From: Candidatus Bipolaricaulota bacterium
Lineage (GTDB): Bacteria; Bipolaricaulota; Bipolaricaulia; UBA7950; UBA9294
Assembly: GCA_028278555.1 (NCBI GenBank)
Contig: JANQEA010000035.1
Location: forward strand, 62,001-126,000
Length of the DNA: 64,000 bases
Direction: 5' to 3'
A model generated the notes under the pieces. The model made no database searches, was not told where the DNA came from, and saw only the letters and a program-made list of their open reading frames with translations. Made by a program: the position numbers and the translations under genes. Every line of letters begins with the position of its first letter. The first letter of the stretch is position 1. Shown here in pieces: positions 1 to 7,869 of the stretch.

Positions 1-536
1 TCCGGAAAGCGGAAGATCGCGCCCCGCTCGTTCGAGACCATCCAGCCGCTGAGATCGGCCGGAGCAGCCCCGGTGTTCTCCAGTGTGAAGTATTCGTCGT
101 TCAGGTTGACGGCGTCGTCGCCGTCGGCGTCATAGTGGAACGGCCAGGCGAACTCGACCCGTGTCGCATTCGGCGGAGGAGGTGGCGGATGGACGGTGAG
201 GAGCTGCTCGCTGCTCGCCTGGTTCCCGTCGTGATCGGTCACCGTCAGACGGACCGTGAACGCTTTCTCCGATTCAACCGCGTAGGTGTGAACCGGAGAG
301 GGTCCCACACCCGCGGCACCGTCACCGAACGTCCAGTCGTAGCGGACGATCGCGCCGTCCGGATCGAACGACGCCGACGCATCGAACGTGACGACGAGGG
401 GACTGTCGCCGGATTCCGGCGCCATCGCGAAGAGGGCGATCGGCAGACCGCCCGGCCCGAAGCAGCCGGAGGCGAGAAGAATCGTGAGGCATCCAATCCA
501 GAGGGGAAATCGTCGGACGAGTCTGCGGCAGAGCAT
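1..536 (-). CDS. PKD and lamin-tail domain lipoprotein (partial)
   Basis: The 5' part of a gene that runs off the left edge of the window; about 178 codons are visible from ATG at 536. The N-terminus has arginines, a hydrophobic stretch and a lipobox ending in LLASGC (Cys25), so it is probably a lipoprotein. Residues about 40-115 form a PKD domain, with the typical YDWTFGDG motif followed by a VxLTVTD-like strand. After a PPPPPP linker the sequence EYFTLENTGAAPADLSGW begins a lamin-tail (LTD) domain. Such combinations occur in secreted or surface proteins that bind matrix or help position nucleases. The function here is unknown because the C-terminus is missing. No close Shine-Dalgarno precedes this ATG, so the start is less certain than the reading frame. 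Confidence 0.8.
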   Translation of the reverse strand, partial: MLCRRLVRRFPLWIGCLTILLASGCFGPGGLPIALFAMAPESGDSPLVVTFDASASFDPDGAIVRYDWTFGDGAAGVGPSPVHTYAVESEKAFTVRLTVTDHDGNQASSEQLLTVHPPPPPPNATRVEFAWPFHYDADGDDAVNLNDEYFTLENTGAAPADLSGWMVSNERGAIFRFP

Positions 537-723
537 GGCGCATAAGAATACCTCGAACTCCAGAATCGACCCAGCCCGCCGAACGGAACTGTGACCCACA
601 TAACATTCGGACATCGGTGCGATTCCCGCCTGACCGACATGCCGTCAGCAACGGTCACGTCGCGGCGTTCTAGCAAGGGCACTTCCCTAGCCTCTTTGTG
701 GGAATCGGACAAGGGGGGAAGGA

Positions 724-1008
724 ATGAAGATCGCGCCCTGCATCCTGGAGATGATCACCCTCATCTTCCTGCTGTTCTGGAGCTTCAACGGAGCATTCAC
801 CTACGTCAGCGCGCCATCGACCGATCTGATCAGTCAATCGACATCCGAGCTGGTCACTGCGTGGGGCGAACCGGAGAGCGTCACCGTGGCCGCCGACGTT
901 GGACTCCACGCATCACAGCTCGAAGACGTGGAAATCTGGTCGTACGCCAACCCGGCACGCTCCGTCATCGTCCAGAACGACGTCGTCGTGTCGATTCGGA
1001 TGGGGTGA
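724..1008 (+). CDS. small membrane-anchored protein with BamE/SmpA-like C-terminus
   Basis: A 94-residue protein whose ATG follows a purine-rich site (ggggggaagga). Residues 8-28 are hydrophobic and act as a signal or anchor. The rest (LVTAWGEPES, EIWSY, then VVSIRMG at the very end) resembles the minimal pattern of the SmpA/OmlA/BamE fold: a short helix with WGxP, then strands ending in a V-x-x-I-x-x-G strand. This family resemblance is my reading of short motifs, not a search result. No conserved neighbour supports a role in outer-membrane assembly, so function is unassigned. Confidence 0.65.
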   Translation: MKIAPCILEMITLIFLLFWSFNGAFTYVSAPSTDLISQSTSELVTAWGEPESVTVAADVGLHASQLEDVEIWSYANPARSVIVQNDVVVSIRMG

Positions 1009-1037
1009 GGGAATAGAGGGAAGATCCAGCCCTCCGA

Positions 1038-1061
1038 CCTGACTCGGGAGACAGAGTCAGG
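1038..1061. terminator. inverted repeat, possible terminator
   Basis: Arms CCTGACTC and GAGTCAGG (8 bp) enclose an 8-nt loop 30 bases after the stop of the small membrane protein gene. No T-tract follows, so termination is only a guess. Confidence 0.35.
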
Positions 1062-1298
1062 GTCGCGCTACGATGAGAATCCTCCCCGTGTCCGGTCCAG
1101 CTTCCTTAACGCCTTCTCCACCACGTTCATGTAGTCGCCCATCGTAAGCGCTCAGGCCATGTCGTCTCTCGTGAACATGAGCGTCATGGGTCATCCTGGC
1201 AGTCAGGGCGGCATTGCAGTATCGGCATCCGTTGCGCTCAGGACATGCTCTTGAGCACGTTAGGCCTCGCGAAAGCAGGCTACTGCACACTCTTCCCG

Positions 1299-1481
1299 CT
1301 ACATTCCAGATATCTTCTTTGCTCCCCGGAGTGCTTCCACAACGCCATACACCAGAGTCGCAGCGGCGCTGAGCCGGTACAGAAGATCTGGTGCGATTCG
1401 GGAAGGAACTATCGCAATTAGCACAGTTGCGATGAACACAAGGGACAAGCACACAGTTCGACGAGTAGACTTCCCAGCCAT
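1299..1481 (-). CDS. small two-TM membrane protein
   Basis: A 60-residue protein. The upstream ATG at 1517 is in frame, but the start at 1481 has a strong Shine-Dalgarno (GGAAGGAGGAATC before ATG) and begins with MAGKSTRR followed directly by a hydrophobic helix. Two transmembrane helices (about residues 11-27 and 31-50) leave a short basic C-terminal tail (LRGAKKISGM). No family is recognised. It lies in the AT-richer stretch at about 1.0-4.7 kb and has its own promoter-like sequence upstream. Both the promoter and the ribosome site argue that the gene is expressed. Confidence 0.6.
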   Translation of the reverse strand: MAGKSTRRTVCLSLVFIATVLIAIVPSRIAPDLLYRLSAAATLVYGVVEALRGAKKISGM

Positions 1482-1522
1482 GATTCCTCCTTCCTTGATT
1501 TCGGCAAGCGGCTGCACAGGAG

Positions 1523-1549
1523 GTTATAAAGATATCCTGGTGGTGTCAA
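1523..1549 (-). promoter_or_regulatory. sigma-70-like promoter for the small membrane protein
   Basis: On the minus strand a perfect -35 TTGACA (1549-1544) is followed by -10 TATAAC (1528-1523). The spacer is 15 nt, shorter than the usual 16-18. It points at the gene starting at 1481. Confidence 0.5.
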
Positions 1550-2131
1550 TGAGTATCTGGTATATTCTCTTCGGCACTAGTGCCAGTCTGGTTGCGGCGC
1601 GCCAACAGCAGGCCGATCCATCCATGCAAGACCGAGCTGTCACCTACTGAGAGAGGAATCCTAGGAGTTCATTAGAGTACCTGCAGGGTTAGAGTGTACA
1701 GGACTCCCCAGCAGAACTAGGTATTCACCTTCCCAGACCAGACCCCATGATTGAAGACTGCGTGGTGTAATACTGATTACATTCCCCCATCTATCGACTA
1801 GTAACCCCCGAACCCATCTCCGCTCTGAAGGGTGCGGAATCTCCAATGGGGCTGCCATCCCGCAGGACGTGTTGCTCGTGGGGGTAGGGGGTAGCCCCCC
1901 AGATGCCGAAGATTACCCCCATTTGCATGAGACCCGACTATCTGGTGTATACTAGCTGAAGCAGCCCCCTGAGTTATGTTTGTGTCGGGGATGATATGTG
2001 GCTGCTGCCAGAAGCCGGGCCGAGACAACACACAGTTGGCTAACTCAGGGTGATTGGCTGAACGGCAGTTGCAGGAGTATCTACGTAATTGCCTGTTGGG
2101 CTAAGCTGTCGCGGAGGAGGTAGGAGGCAGC
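1550..2131. other. AT-richer intergenic stretch, no supported gene
   Basis: About 580 bases without a convincing gene. The short open frames here lack ribosome sites and protein-like composition. Base composition is visibly lower in GC than the flanking chromosome, with several A/T runs, consistent with acquired or decaying DNA. Confidence 0.5.
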
Positions 2132-2413
2132 ATGAGCTGGGAAGGAGTCGCGCCTCAACCCAAAGCATCACTCCGGAAGGAAATCCGAAGTGGCAAGCGC
2201 AAGACACTGCAAGTTGCACAACACATGTGGAACAACGGATGGAGCTCTCTCCTGCAAGATCATCACTTCCACTGGGCTAAATTCCTACGTTTTCTGAAGG
2301 AAAAATACTATAAGATCCAAGCCTGGGCCAACAAGGACAGAACATGGAAAGAGACTGAGGAAGAGCTCTACCACGACGCTCAGAACTGGAAAGACCCCAA
2401 AGAAGCCAAGTAG
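2132..2413 (+). CDS. small charged, tryptophan-rich protein of unknown function
   Basis: A 93-residue protein preceded by a very strong ribosome site (GGAGGAGGTAGGAGG, ATG shortly after). It is unusually rich in Lys, Glu and Trp (for example FLRFLKEKYYKIQAWANKD), lacks a signal peptide and looks like a soluble helical protein. Codon use is much less GC-biased than in the main clusters. No family is recognised. It sits upstream of, and convergent with, the Gp37/TcmP pair, so it may belong to the same accessory islet. It is real as a reading frame with a good start; its role is unknown. Confidence 0.55.
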   Translation: MSWEGVAPQPKASLRKEIRSGKRKTLQVAQHMWNNGWSSLLQDHHFHWAKFLRFLKEKYYKIQAWANKDRTWKETEEELYHDAQNWKDPKEAK

Positions 2414-2646
2414 GTTACGTGCTGCATATGTCCGCCCAATTCCCTTTTCAGATTCCTCCCACACGTTATGGACTACACCCTCGAGCTGTTCAAGGGTTAG
2501 GTGTAGCGTGCTTGGAGTTGGCTGGGAGCCGAGATCCACAAAAGAAGTTGGGTAGGGGATGGTAGGCGCAGTCCAGAGTGAGGGATGCACCCCTCACTTC
2601 AACACTGCGGCAGTTCTGTCGGTCATCGTCGGAGGTGGCTCTCGTA

Positions 2647-3387
2647 CTACCGAGTCACCTGCGCTGCCACAGAAGTTCGCTGCTCTGGTAGCTGGTCCCA
2701 CGTCTTGCCTTCCAGTGTGCGCCCGTTGCGCTTCTTGAATACGCCACCCCATTGCTTGAAGAAGAATGGAACTCCGGCGATTCGGCATTGATCGCGAAGA
2801 TCGAGAACCCAAGACGGATCCATGGGCCGCGCCCCGGGTCCGGACTCTCCACCAACAATGACCCAGTGGATATCTCGCAAATCCAGGTCGTTGAGTGGGC
2901 CGATCAGCGGCTCTAGTGACAGGAATCGGACTGCTGCAGGCACATGCCGGAGATCATCGATACGATGACGGGTTTCACTGTCTTCCACGCTGACCCCCAT
3001 CCAAACGTTCTCCCGCCACTCCAGCTTGGATGCCAGTTCAAGCAGCCGACTCGAGCGTTTCGTCAGAACCTGGAATGTGTGCCAGTGGGCTTCGGACATC
3101 GCAGAGAAGATCTCTCGGATGAATTGCAGCGGGACATCCTCATGGAAGAGGTCGCTCATCGAGTTCACGAACACAAGCCGAGGACTACGCCACCTCAGAG
3201 GAGCCTTCACAAGGTGCGGATGAAGCGTGACGTTGAATCCGTTTCGGTAGTTCAGATTCCCCATGGCCTTGAGCCGGTGTGCCATTCGCTCGGCATAGCA
3301 GTTGAGGCATCCTGCACTGATCTTCGAACAGCCCGTCACAGGATTCCACGTTGACTCAGTCCACTCAATGCGTGTCGCGCCTGCCAC
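2647..3387 (-). CDS. phage Gp37/Gp68 family (DUF5131) three-Cys protein
   Basis: A 246-residue protein with a GTG start at 3387 preceded by GGGAGG. The N-terminus reads [18 protein letters not shown] and then [11 protein letters not shown], giving C-x6-C-x2-C. This three-Cys signature is shared by phage Gp37/Gp68-type proteins and resembles the cluster-binding motif of radical-SAM-like enzymes. Later motifs ([67 protein letters not shown]) are all characteristic of the family. The reaction is not established. It follows tcmP by 42 bp on the same strand, the classic pairing. Confidence 0.9.
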   Translation of the reverse strand: MAGATRIEWTESTWNPVTGCSKISAGCLNCYAERMAHRLKAMGNLNYRNGFNVTLHPHLVKAPLRWRSPRLVFVNSMSDLFHEDVPLQFIREIFSAMSEAHWHTFQVLTKRSSRLLELASKLEWRENVWMGVSVEDSETRHRIDDLRHVPAAVRFLSLEPLIGPLNDLDLRDIHWVIVGGESGPGARPMDPSWVLDLRDQCRIAGVPFFFKQWGGVFKKRNGRTLEGKTWDQLPEQRTSVAAQVTR

Positions 3388-3429
3388 TCGATCAGCCTCC
3401 CTGAGCCGATTGTAGGTCTCGCAGCACGC

Positions 3430-4539
3430 CTAGCCAGACGAGCTGGCTTCCGCATCAGGGACAAACGAGACCAGCGCGGTATGCGGGAATGTCCCCTGGC
3501 GTCTGGAGCCTCCGTCAACCTTGGTGTCGCCTACTTCGATGCGGCCTTCCGATTCCAGTAGTCTAAGCGCCGCGCGCGCATGCTTCTTCAAGTAGGGGGT
3601 TCTATCCACCACATACTCGTAGATTGCCTCCGCAGTTGTGCTTTCGGCGTTCGAGAACATGTCTAGCAGAACGCGGGCCATGTCTGCGCTGCAGTCATCC
3701 GCGAATAAGGCTTCCATATGCGGATCCGTTCGGTCAGAGAAGGCGAAGTCTCCATCTGGATCCACCTTCCACATCGCTTCCTTCATCTTCTCGAAGCCCA
3801 GGGGATGGTTCGTCGCGAAAAACAGGTAGTAGGGGATTTGGTTCCGACGATCACGCATCTCGAAGAAACGCACGAACTTCGCAGCGTTCTCAAGCTGAGC
3901 CTGATACAGGAGCCGGAAGGCCTCGATTCTATCCCCATCGCGCTCAGGAATCGCCAGTACCTCCTCAGTCCCAAAGGCCTGCAGGATTTGATCACGAATC
4001 TTGTCGTTCGGGTGCTCTAGGAATCTGTTGATTGAGTTCACAGACAGATTGAGGAACACTTCGCACCGCTGACAAGCCAGAATCCTAGCGACAAGCTCAT
4101 ATGGCATGCCGGAGAAGCCGAACGGATCAAGAAACGCGAATGTCGGTGGTAGACTCAATTCCGGTTTGGATGTGTCATGCCGGCGGCGGAAGACGTCTTC
4201 GAACTCTCCGCAATCCACACTCACTGTGAAGTTGCTCGGCCACTCCAGTTCAACAAGCATGCTTTGCAGGTGCTCAATCCTGTCGGGTCGATGGTCGATG
4301 AACCAGAATGTGGTAGCTGCATCCAGGGCGGCAACATGATCGCATGCCAGCTTCAGCGCAATGATTGGGGACCCAGGCTCTCCATCCTTGTACTGCCCCG
4401 GACCGCAGAATCCATCCAGGTACAGCAGCGAGCGATTGTACCTGTTCATGATTCCAAACCACGCACCCAGGTATCTTCGCAGGATTTCATGTTTCGCTAG
4501 AGTGTGTGGTTCGACAGCCCACAGTGTGTCATCCGGCAT
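3430..4539 (-). CDS. tcmP: three-Cys-motif partner protein TcmP
   Basis: A 369-residue protein; ATG at 4539 with GGGAG upstream. The N-terminal half looks like a methyltransferase-type Rossmann fold: YLDGFCGPGQY near residue 40 and FAFLDPFGFSGMPYE near residue 135. The C-terminal about 90 residues look like a winged helix. TcmP proteins are defined by being encoded beside three-Cys-motif Gp37/Gp68 proteins, exactly as here (next gene 42 bp downstream). Lower GC than the surrounding chromosome suggests horizontal gain. The biochemical role is unknown; participation in modification or defence is plausible but unproven. Confidence 0.9.
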   Translation of the reverse strand: MPDDTLWAVEPHTLAKHEILRRYLGAWFGIMNRYNRSLLYLDGFCGPGQYKDGEPGSPIIALKLACDHVAALDAATTFWFIDHRPDRIEHLQSMLVELEWPSNFTVSVDCGEFEDVFRRRHDTSKPELSLPPTFAFLDPFGFSGMPYELVARILACQRCEVFLNLSVNSINRFLEHPNDKIRDQILQAFGTEEVLAIPERDGDRIEAFRLLYQAQLENAAKFVRFFEMRDRRNQIPYYLFFATNHPLGFEKMKEAMWKVDPDGDFAFSDRTDPHMEALFADDCSADMARVLLDMFSNAESTTAEAIYEYVVDRTPYLKKHARAALRLLESEGRIEVGDTKVDGGSRRQGTFPHTALVSFVPDAEASSSG

Positions 4540-4627
4540 AGCCCGACTCCCGTTATCTAGAGTTGTTCACTCATAGTACATATTCTGCCATCTACGAGGA
4601 AGACTAGGATGAATCCCATCCCAGATC

Positions 4628-4643
4628 TGTCAGACACCTGACA
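4628..4643. promoter_or_regulatory. palindromic operator candidate for the FadR-type regulator
   Basis: TGTCAG-ACAC-CTGACA is a perfect 6-bp inverted repeat with a 4-nt centre, 90 bases before the regulator's start and in the divergent region between tcmP and the regulator. Short palindromes of this size are typical GntR/FadR sites. A weak -35/-10 pair (CTGTCA, 18 nt, TATGCT) overlaps it, as expected for autoregulation. Assignment is inference. Confidence 0.45.
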
Positions 4644-4732
4644 AATGTGCTATGCTCTGGCTACTGCCAGGGCAGCAGCTCGGGAGAAGCTTCGAGATAA
4701 TGCGCTTCTCCTGACGGAAAGGAGGTCGAGTC

Positions 4733-5455
4733 TTGCCGTTCACGCAGTTGGGAGAGGTGAAGCGACCGCGCTTCGTGATTGACCAAATCCTCTCTTCCAT
4801 TCAGGATGGTTCGCTCGCCGCTGGGGAGCGGCTCCCTTCGGAAGCGAAGCTGGCAGAGCTGACCGGCGTCGGGCGAACGTCGGTTCGTGAGGCGCTGGCT
4901 GCCCTCCGGTTGATGGGCGTCGTGGAGACGCGCGTCGGCGATGGCAGCTACATCGCGGCCGCAGGCGCGAGTGGCAACATTCATGAGAACACGGCAAGGG
5001 AAATCGCTTCGGCAATCTCCCAGTCAAACGAAGCGCGCCAGTTGCAGGAGGCGCGGGCTGTCTTCGAGTGCGGGCTCGTCCGCCTTGCGGCCGCCCGCTG
5101 GTCAGCAGAGAAAGCAGAAGCGTTCGAGAGTCTCTTCGATCGAATGGCCGACGCTGCCGAGCGCGAGTGTTATACGGATTACGTCGGCCTTCACCGGGAC
5201 TTCCACCTAGAACTCGCCCGCGCGACGGACAACCCGATTGTCGAGCAGACGGAGAAGAGCTTCCTCGACTACATGGATCACGAAGGTTGGCGAGACATGG
5301 AAGAGCAGTCGTTGCTCCCGAATCAGGATGACGTTCTCCGCGCGTCTGTCACCGAGCACAGGGTGATTGTCGACGCCATCGATGCTGGAGATGGGAACCT
5401 AGCCTCAGAGCTCATGCACGACCATTTCTCACGCCACGAGGAGGGGGAAGAGTGA
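4733..5455 (+). CDS. GntR/FadR-family transcription regulator
   Basis: A 240-residue regulator with a TTG start at 4733, chosen because AAAGGAGGT lies just upstream. The N-terminal winged helix is typical of GntR (GERLPSEAKLAELTGVGRTS, then VREALAALRLMGVVETRVGDGSYI). The C-terminal FCD-type all-helical effector domain follows (residues about 95-235) with the acidic and His positions expected for a metal- or carboxylate-binding pocket (LHRDFHLELARATDNP; TEHRVIVDAIDAGD). It overlaps the first molybdenum hydroxylase gene by one base and is probably its local regulator. FadR-subfamily effectors are usually small organic acids; the ligand cannot be read from the sequence. Confidence 0.93.
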   Translation: MPFTQLGEVKRPRFVIDQILSSIQDGSLAAGERLPSEAKLAELTGVGRTSVREALAALRLMGVVETRVGDGSYIAAAGASGNIHENTAREIASAISQSNEARQLQEARAVFECGLVRLAAARWSAEKAEAFESLFDRMADAAERECYTDYVGLHRDFHLELARATDNPIVEQTEKSFLDYMDHEGWRDMEEQSLLPNQDDVLRASVTEHRVIVDAIDAGDGNLASELMHDHFSRHEEGEE

Positions 5456-7869
5456 TGTCTAGCCCGGACCATCAGATCGTCGGGAGGATCTTCCCCCGTT
5501 CGGACGGAGTCGCACGCGTAACTGGCGCGGAGAGGTACACCGTAGATGTTTCACTCCCACGGATGCTCCACGGGCGCATCCTGTCGAGTCCGTACGCGCA
5601 TGCGCTCATCCAGTCAATCGACACCTCCGAAGCGGAGGCGATGGGTGCCGTCGTTTTGACGTTCGACGATGTGCCGAAGACCCGCTACAACGAGCGGATC
5701 ATCACGATCCCTCCGGTCCTCCACAAGGACCACACCGTCCTCGCCGACAAGGTCCGCCGGATGGGCGAGGCGGTGGCGGCGGTTGCTGCAGAGACCGAGG
5801 AACTCGCGGAGCAAGCAGCCCGAGCGATCCGAGTCGAATATGAGGTCCTTCCGGCCGTCACCGACCCACACGAGGCGATGAAGCGCGGCGCACCGGCGAT
5901 CTACGACACGGTGATGTGGGGCAAGAAAGAGATCGCGGTCGAGAACAACGTGGCTGCCGAGCGCGAGGTGAACGAGGGGGACGCCGAGAAGGCGTTCGCC
6001 GAGGCGGACGCCACCGTCGAGGGGACGTTCAGGCTGCCGAAGGTCTATCACGCGCAGCTCGAGACGAAGTCGTGCGTCTGCCGCCCGGAGCCGGACGGCG
6101 GGCTGACCGTCTGGCCAACGACCCAGTCGATCCACAACGTTCGGATCCTCCTCGGCGAGATCTTCGACATCCCACTGTCGAAGATCGACGTTCGCCGCGT
6201 GCCGATCGGCGGGACGTTCGGCTCGAGCATCCAGATGAACTCGCCGATTCCGATTTGCGCGGCGCTGGCGCTGAAGGCCAGCCGGCCGGTGAAGCTGACC
6301 TACACCCGAGAAGAGGACGCCCACGACCACACACGCTACGGCTGCACAATCGACCTGAAGCTGGCGGCGAAGAACGACGGGACGCTCCTCGGCGCCGACA
6401 TGGAGCTCGTTGCCGACATCGGCGCGCACAACATCCAGGCCTACTCCTATCTCGGCGTCTCGATCGGCTGGCTCGTCAGCCTGTACAAGCTGCCGAACGT
6501 TCGCTACCGCGGGACGGCCGTCTACACGAACAAGGCGCCGTCGTGTGCGATGCAGGGGTTCGGCAATCCCCAGATCACGTTCGCCGTCGAGCAGCTGATC
6601 GACGAGTTGGCCGAGACCCTCGACATCGACCCGATCGAACTCCGGTTGAAGAACTACGTCGGCCTCGGCGACACCTTCTGGGGCCAGGGGCCAATGGTGA
6701 AGTCGATCGTGCATAGCGATGGAGTCCCGCAGTTGCTCGCGACGGGCTCCGAGCGGATCGGATGGAAGACGCGGCCCGTCGCGGGACAGAATCGTTCGGA
6801 GGACGAACGATTCTGTCGTGGGATTGGCATGGCGAGAGGTTTTCATACGAGCAGCGCAGGCGCGCCGCAGCCAGGGGACGTCATCGACTTCTCCGGCGCA
6901 ATGGTCAAGGTGAACATCGACGGATCGATCGACGTGATCACCGCACTGATGGACCACGGCGGCGGGACGCACGAGGCGATCGCCAAGCTCGTCGGCGAGG
7001 CGCTCTGCGTTCCGTTCGACAAGGTGAACGTCGTGCCGGTCGGGACGCAGACGACGGTCTACGATTGCGTCACGCACGCGACCCGTGGCGTCTACGCCGG
7101 CGGCGGAGCTGCGGTCAAGGCGGCCGAGTTGCTCGTCGGTGAGATCCTCGAGACGGCGGCCCGCTACTTGAATGTCTATCCCGATTCGCTCGATCTCCGG
7201 CTGGACGAGGAGGCCGGGCAAGCCGAGATCTACTCGCCCGCGATCGACTGCTGCCGGATGACGTTGGAGGAGCTGGCGAAACGCTGCTGGATGGAGAGCT
7301 GGAAGACACTCGCCGCGGTCGAGTCGTATCGCCCGACGAACTGCCCGCCGGCCTACGTCGCCGTCTTCCTCGAGGTCGAGGTCGACACGTGGACAGGTCA
7401 GGTGCGAACGGCCAACGCGGTGATGGGCTCCGACTGCGGCACGGTCGTCAACCCGGCGATGGCCGTCGGGCAGCTCGAGGGCGGCTTATCGAAGGGGGCA
7501 GGGTACGCGCTCGTCGAAGGATGTTCGTGGGATGCCGACGGACAGCTCGCGTCGCGAGGGTACTGGCTCGATGCGAAGATTGCCGCGTTCGACGAGTCGC
7601 CGCATGTCGAGAACCTGACGACCTTCTTCGCGGACACGTACGAGCCGACCGGTCCGTTCGGCGCCAAGGGGATCGGCGAGGCGGCGATGAACCCGGTCGC
7701 CGCGGCGTACGCGAACGCGATCGCGAACGCGATCGGCGTCCGGTTCTACGAGCTGCCCATCACACCGGAGAAGGTGCTTTCCGCCCTAGAAGGGCGGAAA
7801 GCAGAGGGAGATGCGCGGAAGGGGCGGCATCTCCTGGACCGATCTTCCGGGGCAGGTGATGCGCGATGA
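5455..7869 (+). CDS. molybdenum hydroxylase large (Mo-binding) subunit, enzyme 1
   Basis: An 804-residue xanthine dehydrogenase/CoxL-family subunit. The junction reads GTGATG; ATG at 5455 is preferred over GTG at 5452. Residues 1-130 are the a/b hammerhead domain, followed by MoCo-binding domains 1 and 2. The catalytic glutamate is present in GPFGAKGIGEAAMNP near residue 735. Two normally conserved sites differ: GGTFGS replaces GGGFGxK, and AMQGFGNPQ carries Gln where xanthine dehydrogenases have Arg (FRGFG). Substrate is therefore probably not xanthine. Hairpin-forming inverted repeats lie at the domain 1/2 boundary and in the C-terminal tail. It overlaps the fused small-subunit gene by ATGA. 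Confidence 0.92.
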   Translation: MSSPDHQIVGRIFPRSDGVARVTGAERYTVDVSLPRMLHGRILSSPYAHALIQSIDTSEAEAMGAVVLTFDDVPKTRYNERIITIPPVLHKDHTVLADKVRRMGEAVAAVAAETEELAEQAARAIRVEYEVLPAVTDPHEAMKRGAPAIYDTVMWGKKEIAVENNVAAEREVNEGDAEKAFAEADATVEGTFRLPKVYHAQLETKSCVCRPEPDGGLTVWPTTQSIHNVRILLGEIFDIPLSKIDVRRVPIGGTFGSSIQMNSPIPICAALALKASRPVKLTYTREEDAHDHTRYGCTIDLKLAAKNDGTLLGADMELVADIGAHNIQAYSYLGVSIGWLVSLYKLPNVRYRGTAVYTNKAPSCAMQGFGNPQITFAVEQLIDELAETLDIDPIELRLKNYVGLGDTFWGQGPMVKSIVHSDGVPQLLATGSERIGWKTRPVAGQNRSEDERFCRGIGMARGFHTSSAGAPQPGDVIDFSGAMVKVNIDGSIDVITALMDHGGGTHEAIAKLVGEALCVPFDKVNVVPVGTQTTVYDCVTHATRGVYAGGGAAVKAAELLVGEILETAARYLNVYPDSLDLRLDEEAGQAEIYSPAIDCCRMTLEELAKRCWMESWKTLAAVESYRPTNCPPAYVAVFLEVEVDTWTGQVRTANAVMGSDCGTVVNPAMAVGQLEGGLSKGAGYALVEGCSWDADGQLASRGYWLDAKIAAFDESPHVENLTTFFADTYEPTGPFGAKGIGEAAMNPVAAAYANAIANAIGVRFYELPITPEKVLSALEGRKAEGDARKGRHLLDRSSGAGDAR
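6785..6817. repeat. in-gene perfect inverted repeat, 14-bp stem, 5-nt loop
   Basis: GACAGAATCGTTCG, loop GAGGA, then CGAACGATTCTGTC. It lies in frame at about residues 444-454 of the enzyme 1 large subunit, just before RGIGMAR, the usual start of MoCo-binding domain 2. Confidence 0.92.
7775..7803. repeat. in-gene perfect inverted repeat, 13-bp stem, 3-nt loop
   Basis: TGCTTTCCGCCCT, loop AGA, AGGGCGGAAAGCA, encoding part of the nonconserved C-terminal tail of the enzyme 1 large subunit. Confidence 0.92.
7807..7834. repeat. inverted repeat, 8-bp stem
   Basis: GGAGATGC and GCATCTCC around a 12-nt loop, immediately after the 13-bp hairpin and shortly before the next gene's start at 7866. Confidence 0.75.

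Noticed and set aside
1057..1452. Minus-strand open frame of 131 codons overlapping the small membrane protein gene
   Set aside because: No ribosome site, and the overlapping 60-residue gene has both a good promoter and ribosome site.
1661..2031. Two short minus-strand open frames in the AT-richer gap
   Set aside because: No ribosome sites, no recognisable motifs, unlikely amino-acid composition.
5614..7221. Long minus-strand open frame of 535 codons inside the enzyme 1 large subunit gene
   Set aside because: Shadow frame of a high-GC gene: Arg- and Asp-rich composition, no ribosome site, no family motif, while the plus frame has clear XDH motifs.
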